Shown here piece after piece: positions 13,968 to 24,587 of a stretch of DNA of 48,044 bases. The stretch comes from UBA8522 sp035528895. Its GTDB lineage: Bacteria; Acidobacteriota; Aminicenantia; Aminicenantales; UBA8522. The position numbers were made by a program, and so were the translations under genes. The stretch's first letter is position 1, and every line of letters starts with the position of its first letter. The notes beneath the pieces are model-generated. The model was given only the letters and a program-made list of their open reading frames with translations. It did no database searches and was not told the origin of the DNA. Location of the stretch: the NCBI GenBank assembly GCA_035528895.1, contig DATKXS010000108.1:1-48044 (forward strand). The letters run 5' to 3'.

Positions 13968-16637
13968 ATGCGCATCCGAGCCTATATCCCCGTTTTGGTT
14001 GTCCTCTTATCCTGGCCGACTATCCTAATTTCCCAGGAAAAGAGCCGCGATTTCCTGGATGAATTCGTCATCAAGAACCCCGGCCAGTTCAACGGCTACA
14101 CGAACTACTGGCACAGCATTTTTTGGGAATGGCGGCAGCACGGGAACCTCTTCCAACTGAGCATTCCCGACGTGGCCGGGACCATCGCCCAGAACAAGGT
14201 CGACACGGCTGAGGAACTGGGAATCCCCGGGTTGCGCCTTCAGGAAGGATTCCTGGCGGCCTTGCTGAGCGCTCCTATGCCGGAACTCGAAAACCCTCCC
14301 CTGGAGGAGGTCGAGAAGACACTCGGCAAGTCAAACCTCCTGCTCTATGTCGATGCCGCCACCGAGCTGGGGAAGAGGCTCGCCCAGAAGAATTCCGAGG
14401 AGAGAGATTGGCGACGGACACTCCGGAGTCACCAGCTCAACGCCGCCGATTTCCGGGACGTCCGGGCGTTCTATCTGGAAAAAGGCGATCGAAAGCTGTT
14501 TGTCGTGCTCGTAGATACGAAGGAAGATAGAGAGAATTTTCGACAGCTCGTCGCCGGCGTCCGCGATGTCTTGACAAAGTACGACCTGCACCGCGGCTGG
14601 TTCGGGACGGGGACACTGCTGCACAGCGTACCCTGCCATCCGGGGCACCCGCTGGATGTCATCGCTGCCGGGCTCGGCCAGGGCAATGATTGGTTCACCT
14701 TCAGCGGCTACATGGACTATCTTCTCCAGGCGCAATTTCCGGAATGGCTAGGCAAGGTCGGTCTGGATGTCGTCACCGACGTGGGAACGGGAAAAGCAAC
14801 GCATAACTTCGGGTCGGTCGCCTACGGCTGCAGGAGCTGGGACGGCCTCAAAATCCAGGATATGCCCACGGAGCAGGAATGGATCCGGTTCGTCCAGGAG
14901 CGCGGCGGGTTCATCTTCCGGCCAGTGTTCAGCGATGACTGCGATGCCTATGAATATGACGGCTATATCGCCATCGAGGGCAATAGAAGGCAGGTCGATA
15001 CCGAAGACAGGCCTTTCATCCTTCAAACAGGATACTTCCGGGAAGACGTTCCGCCAGCTATGATCCTCTTCTCTCCCAAGGGTTGGGAATGGAACCGGGA
15101 GGCGATGTGGGAGGCCATCCTGGGAAGAAGAGAAGTCGGGATCCTCCCGCTCGGCAAGATGCTCGGACCGAAGACCTTCCGGAACGCGCTCCAGATGCTT
15201 CTTCTCGACAGGGTTTACCTGGAGGACTATTTCGGCGACCAGGTTCAGATGTGGACCGACATCGAGGGACGCCTGCTCCGAATCCGTTTGGCCAATGTTC
15301 GCGGGACAGAAATCGCCGGAAACCTTGACCTCATCTCCGGGCCGGAGATCACCATCAAAGATCCGCCATCTCTTCGAGTGGTCATTCCGCCGCGCTCGGT
15401 GATGGATTTCTCATTCCGCATCCAGCCCGGGCGGGAAGCGATGGGCCGCACGAACCCGGTGCTTGCGACTTTGACTTGGGGTTCCCATAAAAAGCGAACC
15501 CTTGCCATCATGGACCTGCCGCCCGCGATTTCGGTGCACAAGCTTCTCTATGGGCAGTCGCCCGAAGTGGTCTTCTCGGTATCGGTCCACAACTTCGGGG
15601 ATGACGCCGTTTTTCCCGTCCGCATTCAGGTTTTTTTGGCAGCTTCTCCTCACAAACTCGTCTATGAGAAGACGGAAAGGTGCGAAGCCCCGCCCGGAGG
15701 ATTCAAGGAGATGACCTTCAGGCTCCCTCTCAAACCCGGCGCTTATGGTGTCAAGGTCAACGCGCTCGGAGCTGCGGCGGAAAGCCAGCTGGGTGTCGAA
15801 GCCCCCTCCGGACGAGCGACCTGCTATCCGATCGACCTGAACACCGATGGCGTTCCTGAGTACCGCATGGAAAATGTCAAGGTGAAGGCGACCCTGCTCG
15901 CCACCGGCGCCCGGATTATCGAGTACGTCGTCAAAGAGAGAAACGACAACGTCCTGTTCAAGCTCTGGCCGGAAAAAGAGAGCACCGAAAAACGGCCGTT
16001 CCGGGAGCGGGGCTTTTATCCTTACGGCGGGTTCGAGGATTTCCTGGGGCAGGCCAGCATCGAGACGCACAGGGTTCATGCCGCCGAGGTCGTCAAGACA
16101 GACGGTCCCTTTGTCCAGGTGCGGATGGTCGCGGATTACTACGGCAATCGGCTTGAAAAAATCTTCACCCTCTACGGAAACTCGCCCCTCGTCGAGGTCC
16201 GCTTTGCCCTGACTTTCCGGAACCCGGAGCTGAACATGCTGGGCCCCCAGCCGATCCTCGCGCTCGGCGAAAAGCACTGGACCGAGGACGTCTTCGTCGT
16301 TCCCACAGTCTCGGGACAGCGGGAGTTGCGCATGCGCCCGGAGGAATATTTCGGCGAAGTCATGTTCCTCAAGGAGGGCTGGAACGCCGGCCGCGATACG
16401 GTCGAGGACGTCTCTTTTGCCGGCGCCTTCCCGGTGTCCGAGCCGGAGTTTCTTCACTTATGGATGAACCATCCGTCCAACGGAGAATCGCAGCACTACT
16501 ACGCTGAGTTCCAGCCCTGGGTGCCGATCTTTCAGAAGACCGTGCGCTATTTCTCGTATTATCTCTGGGGCGCAGCCGGATCATGGGAGACGGCCGTCTC
16601 CGAGCTGCGCCGCCGGAACCTGATCACCAACCGCTAA
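13968..16637 (+). CDS. Large secreted protein with C-terminal beta-sandwich domains, function unknown
   Basis: I do not recognise this 889-residue protein as a named family. A signal peptide (IPVLVVLLSWPTILISQ) is followed by a region of about 460 residues with His/Asp/Trp-rich stretches (FNGYTNYWHSIFWEW, DDCDAYEYDGYIAIEG), which could be a hydrolase-like domain. An Ig/CARDB-like beta segment then spans about residues 500-610. The last 260 residues contain DLNTDGVPEYRMEN then ATGARIIEYVVKERND, resembling the galactose-mutarotase-like domain found at the end of some glycoside hydrolases. That resemblance is a weak inference. The ATG at 13968 has GAGG nine bases before it; a TTG seven codons earlier is less likely. 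Confidence 0.75.
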   Translation: MRIRAYIPVLVVLLSWPTILISQEKSRDFLDEFVIKNPGQFNGYTNYWHSIFWEWRQHGNLFQLSIPDVAGTIAQNKVDTAEELGIPGLRLQEGFLAALLSAPMPELENPPLEEVEKTLGKSNLLLYVDAATELGKRLAQKNSEERDWRRTLRSHQLNAADFRDVRAFYLEKGDRKLFVVLVDTKEDRENFRQLVAGVRDVLTKYDLHRGWFGTGTLLHSVPCHPGHPLDVIAAGLGQGNDWFTFSGYMDYLLQAQFPEWLGKVGLDVVTDVGTGKATHNFGSVAYGCRSWDGLKIQDMPTEQEWIRFVQERGGFIFRPVFSDDCDAYEYDGYIAIEGNRRQVDTEDRPFILQTGYFREDVPPAMILFSPKGWEWNREAMWEAILGRREVGILPLGKMLGPKTFRNALQMLLLDRVYLEDYFGDQVQMWTDIEGRLLRIRLANVRGTEIAGNLDLISGPEITIKDPPSLRVVIPPRSVMDFSFRIQPGREAMGRTNPVLATLTWGSHKKRTLAIMDLPPAISVHKLLYGQSPEVVFSVSVHNFGDDAVFPVRIQVFLAASPHKLVYEKTERCEAPPGGFKEMTFRLPLKPGAYGVKVNALGAAAESQLGVEAPSGRATCYPIDLNTDGVPEYRMENVKVKATLLATGARIIEYVVKERNDNVLFKLWPEKESTEKRPFRERGFYPYGGFEDFLGQASIETHRVHAAEVVKTDGPFVQVRMVADYYGNRLEKIFTLYGNSPLVEVRFALTFRNPELNMLGPQPILALGEKHWTEDVFVVPTVSGQRELRMRPEEYFGEVMFLKEGWNAGRDTVEDVSFAGAFPVSEPEFLHLWMNHPSNGESQHYYAEFQPWVPIFQKTVRYFSYYLWGAAGSWETAVSELRRRNLITNR

Positions 16638-16689
16638 TTCGTTTTATTTCAGCGATATGCAACTCGTGGCCGAAATTCGAAAGGGGCCG

Positions 16690-16722
16690 ATCGAAAAAGG
16701 AAAATAGAAGCGTCCCTGTTTC
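16690..16722. repeat. Degenerate family A repeat end
   Basis: AAAATAGAAGCGTCCCTGTTT resembles the AAATAGgACCGTCCCC ends of the family A repeats, with substitutions. It lies in the gap between two convergent genes. Confidence 0.35.
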
Positions 16723-16732
16723 TGGCTTGAGA

Positions 16733-16765
16733 GAGTGCGGAAGGACCCTTAGGCCTTCCGCACTC
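16733..16765. terminator. Bidirectional hairpin between convergent genes
   Basis: A perfect 12-bp stem, GAGTGCGGAAGG (16733-16744) and CCTTCCGCACTC (16754-16765), with a 9-base loop. It sits between the ends of the secreted protein and the glutamate dehydrogenase genes. There is no T-run, so it is a terminator by position and stability rather than by full consensus. Confidence 0.6.
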
Positions 16766-16796
16766 CCCGATAAGAAGGAGTCATCAAGGATATTGC

Positions 16797-18158
16797 TTAG
16801 ACTAAACCCTGCTCCATCATCGCCCGGGCTACCTTGAGGAAACCGCCGATGTTGGCGCCATTGACATAGTTGCCCGGGGTCCCGTGGGCGGCCGCCGACT
16901 CCACGCAGGTCTTGTGGATGCTCTTCATGATCTGGTGCAGCCGCTTATCGACTTCCTCCCTCGTCCAGCTCAGCCGCATGCTGTTCTGGCACATCTCCAA
17001 CCCGGAAGTGGCCACGCCGCCGGCGTTGGCCGCTTTGCCCGGAGCGAACAGGATCTTGGCGTCGAGAAAGATATCGACACCCTCGGGAGTCGTCGGCATG
17101 TTGGCGCCCTCGGCGACCACGTACACGCCGTTTTTAACTAGGTTCTTCGCGTCCTTGGCGTTGATCTCGTTCTGGGTGGCGCTTGGGAAGGCGCAATCGG
17201 CCTTGATGTTCCAGAGCGGGTTATGATCCAGGCCTGGCGTCAGGGGCGTGTAGGTCACTCCCTTGAACTTGTCCGCATATTCTTTGATCCGGCCCCGCCT
17301 GACGTTCTTCAGGTCCATAACGAAATCGAGCCTCTTCGAATCGATCCCGGCCGGATCGTAAATTACGCCGTTAGAGTCAGACAGAGTCACCGCCTTCCCT
17401 CCGAGTTGGTTGATCTTCTCGATCGTGTACTGGGCGACATTGCCGCTCCCGGAAACGAGGCAAGTCCTCCCCTCGAAAGTCTGCTTTCTTGTGGCCAGCA
17501 TCTCGGCGGCGAAATAGACGGCGCCGTAGCCCGTCGCTTCAGGCCGGATGAGGGAGCCGCCCCAGTCCAACCCCTTCCCTGTCAGCACTCCGGTCACCTC
17601 GTTCCTTAGCTTTCGGTACTGGCCGTACATGAAGCCGATTTCGCGTCCGCCCACACCGATGTCTCCGGCCGGAACGTCGGTGTCCGGACCGATGTGCCGG
17701 AAGAGCTCGCTCATAAAGCTCTGGCACAACCGCATTACTTCGTTGTCGCTCTTTCCCTTGGGGTCGAAATCGCAGCCGCCCTTCCCTCCGCCCATGGGTA
17801 GGGTCGTCAGCGCGTTCTTAAAGACCTGCTCAAAGGCCAGGAACTTCAGGATCCCCAGGTTGACCGTGCGATGAAAGCGGAGGCCTCCCTTGTAAGGACC
17901 GATGGCGCTGTTCATCTGGATGCGGTAGCCGCGGTTAACCTGTATCTCACCGGCATCGTCCATCCAGCTCACCCGGAACATGAGCACCCTCTCCGGCTCG
18001 GCGATCCGCTCCAGGATCTTGGCCTTACGGTACTCGGGGTGCCGATCGAGGACCAGAGAAATGGAGTTCACCACCTCATAAACGGCCTGGTGGAACTCGG
18101 GCTGGGCCGGGTTCTTGGCCTTGGTCTCGTCCATGAAGTCCTTGACATAATTGCTCAT
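16797..18158 (-). CDS. gdhA: Glutamate dehydrogenase, hexameric GdhA type
   Basis: A 453-residue enzyme interconverting glutamate with 2-oxoglutarate and ammonia. The length and sequence match the small hexameric class. Substrate-site residues are present: GPYKGGLRFH near residue 90, the FKNALTTLPMGGGKGG block with the catalytic Lys at about 126, and DVPAGDIGVG with its Asp near 168. The dinucleotide fold (VSGSGNVAQYTIEK near 240) lies in the second domain. Relatives of this branch (E. coli-like) usually prefer NADPH. The ATG at 18158 follows an AAAGGAG ribosome site. It is divergent from a second, unusual glutamate dehydrogenase-like gene. Confidence 0.95.
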   Translation of the reverse strand: MSNYVKDFMDETKAKNPAQPEFHQAVYEVVNSISLVLDRHPEYRKAKILERIAEPERVLMFRVSWMDDAGEIQVNRGYRIQMNSAIGPYKGGLRFHRTVNLGILKFLAFEQVFKNALTTLPMGGGKGGCDFDPKGKSDNEVMRLCQSFMSELFRHIGPDTDVPAGDIGVGGREIGFMYGQYRKLRNEVTGVLTGKGLDWGGSLIRPEATGYGAVYFAAEMLATRKQTFEGRTCLVSGSGNVAQYTIEKINQLGGKAVTLSDSNGVIYDPAGIDSKRLDFVMDLKNVRRGRIKEYADKFKGVTYTPLTPGLDHNPLWNIKADCAFPSATQNEINAKDAKNLVKNGVYVVAEGANMPTTPEGVDIFLDAKILFAPGKAANAGGVATSGLEMCQNSMRLSWTREEVDKRLHQIMKSIHKTCVESAAAHGTPGNYVNGANIGGFLKVARAMMEQGLV

Positions 18159-18304
18159 AAAGACTCCTTTGTTATGAAATCGTGTGCGATGAATTTTTAT
18201 GATTCACCGCCCTCCTTCATAACGCAAAATTGTTAGCGGTTTATTTGGGTTGTGTTGGGATTTCAATAAAAATTGACCCGTTTTCTCCGGGGCAATCCGC
18301 TTCC

Positions 18305-18333
18305 TTGACTTTTGCCAGGGCTCAGTTTATTTT
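18305..18333 (+). promoter_or_regulatory. Promoter of the second glutamate dehydrogenase-like operon
   Basis: TTGACT (18305-18310), a 17-bp spacer, TATTTT (18328-18333). Transcription would start about 20 bp before the ATG at 18360. The divergent 200-bp gap to gdhA holds this and probably the gdhA promoter, for which I see no clear consensus. Confidence 0.6.
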
Positions 18334-18359
18334 TAAAAGAAAAAGAGAGGAAAGACGGC

Positions 18360-19636
<1,277 letters not shown>

Positions 19637-19646
<10 letters not shown>

Positions 19647-21388
19647 TTTTGCCTGATCGGCCGCCCATTGCGTCCTTTGACCGCAGCTTTTTTACCGGGA
19701 AGGAGAAGTTCACGGCCATCGGCCGGGGCGACCTGGGGGGAAAAGCCCACGGGTTGGCCCTGATGAGGGATATCCTGGAGAGTCGGCTGGCCGAGCAGTT
19801 TCGCCCCGAGATAGAAATCAACATCCCCACGCTGACTGTGATCACGACCGATTTTTTCGACCTATTCATGGAACAGAACGGCCTCTGCGACCTGGCCCTC
19901 TCCAACCTCCGGGACGATCTCATCGCCGGGGCCTTCCAGAAGGCCGACCTCCCCGCCCAGCTCGTCGGCGACCTTCGCGCCCTGATCGCCCAGGTGCAGA
20001 CCCCTCTGGCTATCCGGTCCTCGAGTCGGCTCGAGGACGCCATGTTCGAGCCGTTCGCCAGCGTCTATGCCACCAAGATGATCCCCAACAACCAGATGAG
20101 TCCTGACTCCCGGTTCAATAAATTGGTCGAGGCCGTGAAATTCATCTATGCTTCGACCTTCTTCAAGGACGCGAAAAACTATATCCGGGCGACGAAGAAG
20201 ACAACGGCGGATGAGAAAATGGCGGTGATCATCCAGGAGGTCGTCGGGGTGCGCCGCGGTCAACGTTTTTATCCTCATATTTCCGGAGTGGCCCGGTCGT
20301 ATAACTTCTATCCCCTCGGCCATTCCAAGCCTTCCGACGGAATCATCGACCTCGCGCTGGGCCTGGGAAAGGCCATCGTGGATGACGGAATCGCTTGGTC
20401 CTATTCGCCGGCCTATCCGCGGGCGAACCCGCCCTACAACACGCTGGCCGACCTCCTCAGCCAGACGCAATCGGAGTTCTGGGCGATTAACATGGGATGG
20501 CCGGCGGAGTTCAACCCCATCAAAGAGACAGAGTACATGATGAAGTTCATTCTGGGAGACGCGGAGAAGGACGGGGTTCTTCAATTTCTCGCCTCCACCT
20601 ACCGGGCCCAGGACGACAAGATTGTCTACGGGATCGCCGAAAAAGGCCCCCGGATCATCGACTTCGCACCGATCCTCAAGTTCGACCTTCTGCCTCTCAA
20701 CGCCATGCTGAAGGAGTTGCTGAAGCTCTGCGAGGAAACGTTGGGGAGGATGGTGGAGGTCGAGTTCGCCCTGACTCTCGACGAGCGCCGGGGGAAGCCC
20801 GCCCGGTTCGGTTTCCTCCAGGTCAGGCCGATGGTCGTTTCCTCGGCCCAAGTCGGGGTGTCGCCGGAGGAGCTCACGGGCGAAAACGTCCTCCTGGCAT
20901 CCGAATCGGCCCTCGGGAATGGCGTCCTGGATAGCATCCGGGACATCGTCTATGTGAAGCCCGAGAGTTTCAATGTTCATTATTCCGAGGTGGTCGCCTC
21001 CGAGCTTGAGAAACTGAACCATTGGCTGGTTACGTTCGATAGCCCCTACCTTTTGATCGGCTTCGGCCGCTGGGGGACCTCCGACCCCCAGGCCGGCATT
21101 CCTGTGAATTTCGGGCAGATCTGCGGCGCCAAGGTCATCGTCGAGTCCGCACTCCCGGAGACGAGCTCCATGCTCAGCCAGGGTTCCCATTTCTTCCACA
21201 ACATCACCAGTTTCCGGGTCTTTTACTTCTCATTAAGAACAGAGGATCAATATAAAATCGACTGGGACTGGCTCAACAGTCAACCGGCCGTCGAGGAGAC
21301 AGACTATGCCCGTCACGTTCGGCTGTCCTCACCCTTGAAGATCAAGGTCGACGGGACCACCAGCCGGGGAGTGATTCGCCATGACTGA
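19637..21388 (+). CDS. PpdK/PEP-synthase N-terminal domain protein without catalytic domains (copy 1)
   Basis: A 583-residue protein with the ATP-grasp nucleotide-binding half of pyruvate phosphate dikinase/PEP synthase: DLGGKAHGL near residue 34, AIRSSSRLED near 125, DLALGLGKAIVDDG near 245 and LQVRPM near 395. It has neither the phospho-His swivelling domain nor the PEP/pyruvate barrel. Instead the last ~120 residues carry a conserved-looking block (GFGRWGTSDPQAG near 475, SQGSHFFHN near 515) shared with two other proteins in this window. It starts at a GTG inside the end of the glutamate dehydrogenase-like gene (AAGGA upstream), so it is coupled to it. True PEP synthase activity is not expected. 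Its role may be nucleotide-dependent phosphotransfer or sensing. Confidence 0.88.
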
Positions 21389-24300
21389 GCGACCGAAGAA
21401 CGTCGACACGCTCATTTGGTTCCTGTCCGAACGGGCCAAGGAGCTGAGTTGCCTCTACAAGATCGAGGAGTTCCTGAACAAACCGGACACGAACCTGGCC
21501 GATATCTGCAGAGGGGTCATCGAGGCCATTCCGCCCGGCTGGCAGTACCCGGATATCTGTATCGCCAAGATCACCATGGAAGGGCATTCCTTCCAGTCGG
21601 CCAATTTCCAGGAAACACCGTGGGTCCAGTTCGCCGACATCAAGGTCCAGGACAAAAAGGTCGGGAGGTTAAGCGTCTACTACACGGCGGAGATGCCTCA
21701 TGCCGACGATGGGCCTTTCCTGAAGGAGGAGACAAAACTCCTGGGGACGATCGTCGAGAGGCTCGGACACTACCTCCTCTATTCCCGGATGAAGCAGGCT
21801 TACCAGGATTACCAGTCGGCCCGGCAGGACGTCGCGGCCCACAAGGCGGAAGAATGGCGGATGGCGTTGAATTTCCTGCGCCAGACCAACAAGGACCTCT
21901 TCCTCGGCATCTCCCGCCGCATGCTCAACTTCCTCAGCTGGAGCGGCATCCAGGAAGCGGAGAAGATCCTCCAGAAATCGCTGGCCGGGCAGAAGGGCCG
22001 GACGGCGGGCTATCCGGAAGACGACAACCGTCCTTATCAGGTGGCCTTATCCACCTTTACAGAGAAGCTGAGCGATGAGACCTTCCGGCTGGCGGCCAAG
22101 CACCTGACCAGCGAACAAATCCTCGTCAACATCCAGAAGTGGATTCAGGAGGACCGGCTGAGCTTTCTCGTCCAGGTGACCAACAGGAACCTCTCCCTGA
22201 CCCAAGTCGTCGACTCTATCCGGAGATACCATCACACCGCCGCCGAGGGGATCGAGCTTCCCGCGGCGAGCAAGCGCGGCGTCCTGGTTTCTTTGATCCG
22301 GCGTTTTCTATCCGACCAGCCCGAGTTTATTCATACCGCCGTCGAGCACGTCGAGATCGACGACTTCTACGAGATCCTGGACCACATCGTTTTCTCGCCG
22401 GAAAGCCTGGGCAAGCTCGGCGGGAAGAGCACGGGGCTCTATCTCGCCAAGCACATCCTCAAGAGGTCGGCCGAATCGCTGAGTCATTTCGGAGAAATCA
22501 AAGTTCCCAAGACGTGGTATATCACCTCGGACGGGCTCCTGAGTTTTCTTTCCCATAACAACCTCAACGAGGTGGTCGAACAGAAATACAAGGACATTGA
22601 TCAGGTCCGGTTGGAGTACCCCCACATCATCCAGACGTTCAAGAACTCGCGTTTCCCCACAGACATCATCCAGGGGCTGTCCATGGTCCTGGATGACTTC
22701 AAGGACCAGCCCATCATCGTCCGCAGCTCGAGCCTGCTCGAGGATCGGACGGGGGCCTCCTTTTCGGGGAAATACAAGAGCCTCTTCCTGGCCAACCAGG
22801 GTGGCAAGCAGGAGCGGCTGGAAGCCCTGAAGGAGGCCATCGCCGAGGTCTACGCCTCGACCTACGGGCCGGACCCCATCGGCTACCGGGCGGAGCGCGG
22901 GCTGCTCGATTTCGCCGAAGAGATGGGCATCATGATCCAGGAAGTCGTGGGCACCCGGGTAGGACATTATTACTTCCCGTCCTTCGCCGGCGTCGTGTTC
23001 AGCCGGAATGAATTCCGCTGGTCGCCGAGGATCAAGCGCGAGGACGGCCTCCTGCGATTGGTGCTGGGGCTGGGGACACGGGCCGTCGACCGGACGAGCG
23101 ACGACTACCCCGTCCTGATCGCCCCCGGACAGGTCGGCCTCCGGGTCAATGTCACGGCGGACGAGGTCGTCCGCTATGCGCCCAAGAAGGTCGACGTTAT
23201 TAACTTGAAAACAAACAGCTTCGAGACCATCGAAATCAAAGAGCTGCTGAAGAAATGCGGCGAGGGCATCCCGGCCGTCGACAAGATCGTTTCCGTCTAC
23301 GACGGCCAGTGCCTCCGGAAGCCCCTGGGGAGGACGGTCGATTTCGAGAAAGACGACCTCGTGGTCACGTTTGAAGGCCTGGTCAGCGAGACCTCGTTTA
23401 TCCCCCAGCTCCGGCAGGTCATGCGACTCTTGGAAGAAAAGCTCCAGTCTCCAGTGGACATCGAATTCGCCTCCGACGGCCAGAGCTTTTACCTCCTCCA
23501 GTGCCGACCGCAAAGCTTCATGGAGGGCGGCGGACCGGCCCGCATTCCCAAGGACCTGCCCAAAGAGAGAATCGTCTTCCTAGCCAACCGGTTTATCTCC
23601 AACGGCAGCCTGCCCGACATCACCCATATTGTCTATGTGGACCCGGAGAGCTACGAGGGCCTCTCCAGCCAGGCGGACCTGCTGGCTGTGGGACGAGCAG
23701 TCGGCCGGCTGAACAAGCTCCTGCCGCGGCGCCGCTTCATCCTGATGGGGCCGGGCCGCTGGGGAAGCCGGGGAGACATCAGGCTCGGCGTCAAGGTCTC
23801 CTACTCGGACATCTCGAACACGGCCGCCCTAGTGGAGATCGCCCGGAAGAAAGGAAACATTCTCCCCGATCTCTCCTTCGGCACCCACTTCTTCCAGGAC
23901 CTGGTGGAGGCCGAGATTCGCTACCTTCCTCTCTACCCCGACGAGCACGGAACCCTCTTCCAGGAAAGCTTCCTCAGGGACTCGCCGAGCATCCTCCCCC
24001 GCGTCTTGCCCGAGCATGCGGATATCGCAGATACCGTCAGGGTGATCGACGTAGCCGAGGCCGCCGGAGGGAAGGTGCTCCGCATCCTGATGAACGCCGA
24101 CCTCGACGAAGCCGTGGGATTTCTCGTCGACCCCCGCATCGACCCTCCCTTAGCTCCGCTCTCGAAAGAGATGGAGAAAAAACAGGCCGAGAACCATTGG
24201 GCCTGGCGGCTCGAGATGGCCGAACACATCGCCTCAAAGCTGGACCCCAGGCGCTTCGGCGTCCAGGCCATGTACGTGATCGGCAGCACCAAGAACGCCA

Positions 24301-24587
24301 CGGCCGGCTCGCAGAGCGACATCGACCTCCTGGTCCATTTCCGGGGCACCAAGAAGCAGCGACAGGACCTGATGACCTGGATGGAGGGCTGGAGTCTGTC
24401 TCTAGACGAGATGAATTTCCATAAGACGGGCTTGAGGAGCGGCGGAATCCTGGATGTCCATCTGGTCACGGATGAGGACATCGCCAACAGGACAAGCTAT
24501 GCGGTGAAGATCGACGCCGTCACCGATGCGGCCAGGCCTTTGCTGCTCAAAGATGGCGCCTGCCAACCGGACAGAGAGCGCTCCTAG
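21381..24587 (+). CDS. GAF-like / PpdK N-terminal / nucleotidyltransferase fusion protein (copy 2)
   Basis: A 1068-residue multidomain protein. The N-terminus (RAKELSCLYKIEEFLNKP onward, about 15-145) has the layout of a GAF-like sensor preceded by the linker common in histidine kinases. A helical region follows. The ATP-grasp domain of PpdK/PEP synthase starts near 345 (GGKSTGL, then IIVRSSSLLED near 443 and LLQCRP near 710). The GPGRWGSRGDIRLG...GTHFFQD block lies at about 790-840. The last ~100 residues form a Pol-beta-type nucleotidyltransferase with GS-x10-DID (GSTKNATAGSQSDIDLLV near 970) and a third Asp in ILDVHLV near 1023. No phospho-His or PEP-barrel domain is present. It overlaps copy 1 by 8 bases (ATGACTGA). 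Confidence 0.88.
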   Translation: MTERPKNVDTLIWFLSERAKELSCLYKIEEFLNKPDTNLADICRGVIEAIPPGWQYPDICIAKITMEGHSFQSANFQETPWVQFADIKVQDKKVGRLSVYYTAEMPHADDGPFLKEETKLLGTIVERLGHYLLYSRMKQAYQDYQSARQDVAAHKAEEWRMALNFLRQTNKDLFLGISRRMLNFLSWSGIQEAEKILQKSLAGQKGRTAGYPEDDNRPYQVALSTFTEKLSDETFRLAAKHLTSEQILVNIQKWIQEDRLSFLVQVTNRNLSLTQVVDSIRRYHHTAAEGIELPAASKRGVLVSLIRRFLSDQPEFIHTAVEHVEIDDFYEILDHIVFSPESLGKLGGKSTGLYLAKHILKRSAESLSHFGEIKVPKTWYITSDGLLSFLSHNNLNEVVEQKYKDIDQVRLEYPHIIQTFKNSRFPTDIIQGLSMVLDDFKDQPIIVRSSSLLEDRTGASFSGKYKSLFLANQGGKQERLEALKEAIAEVYASTYGPDPIGYRAERGLLDFAEEMGIMIQEVVGTRVGHYYFPSFAGVVFSRNEFRWSPRIKREDGLLRLVLGLGTRAVDRTSDDYPVLIAPGQVGLRVNVTADEVVRYAPKKVDVINLKTNSFETIEIKELLKKCGEGIPAVDKIVSVYDGQCLRKPLGRTVDFEKDDLVVTFEGLVSETSFIPQLRQVMRLLEEKLQSPVDIEFASDGQSFYLLQCRPQSFMEGGGPARIPKDLPKERIVFLANRFISNGSLPDITHIVYVDPESYEGLSSQADLLAVGRAVGRLNKLLPRRRFILMGPGRWGSRGDIRLGVKVSYSDISNTAALVEIARKKGNILPDLSFGTHFFQDLVEAEIRYLPLYPDEHGTLFQESFLRDSPSILPRVLPEHADIADTVRVIDVAEAAGGKVLRILMNADLDEAVGFLVDPRIDPPLAPLSKEMEKKQAENHWAWRLEMAEHIASKLDPRRFGVQAMYVIGSTKNATAGSQSDIDLLVHFRGTKKQRQDLMTWMEGWSLSLDEMNFHKTGLRSGGILDVHLVTDEDIANRTSYAVKIDAVTDAARPLLLKDGACQPDRERS

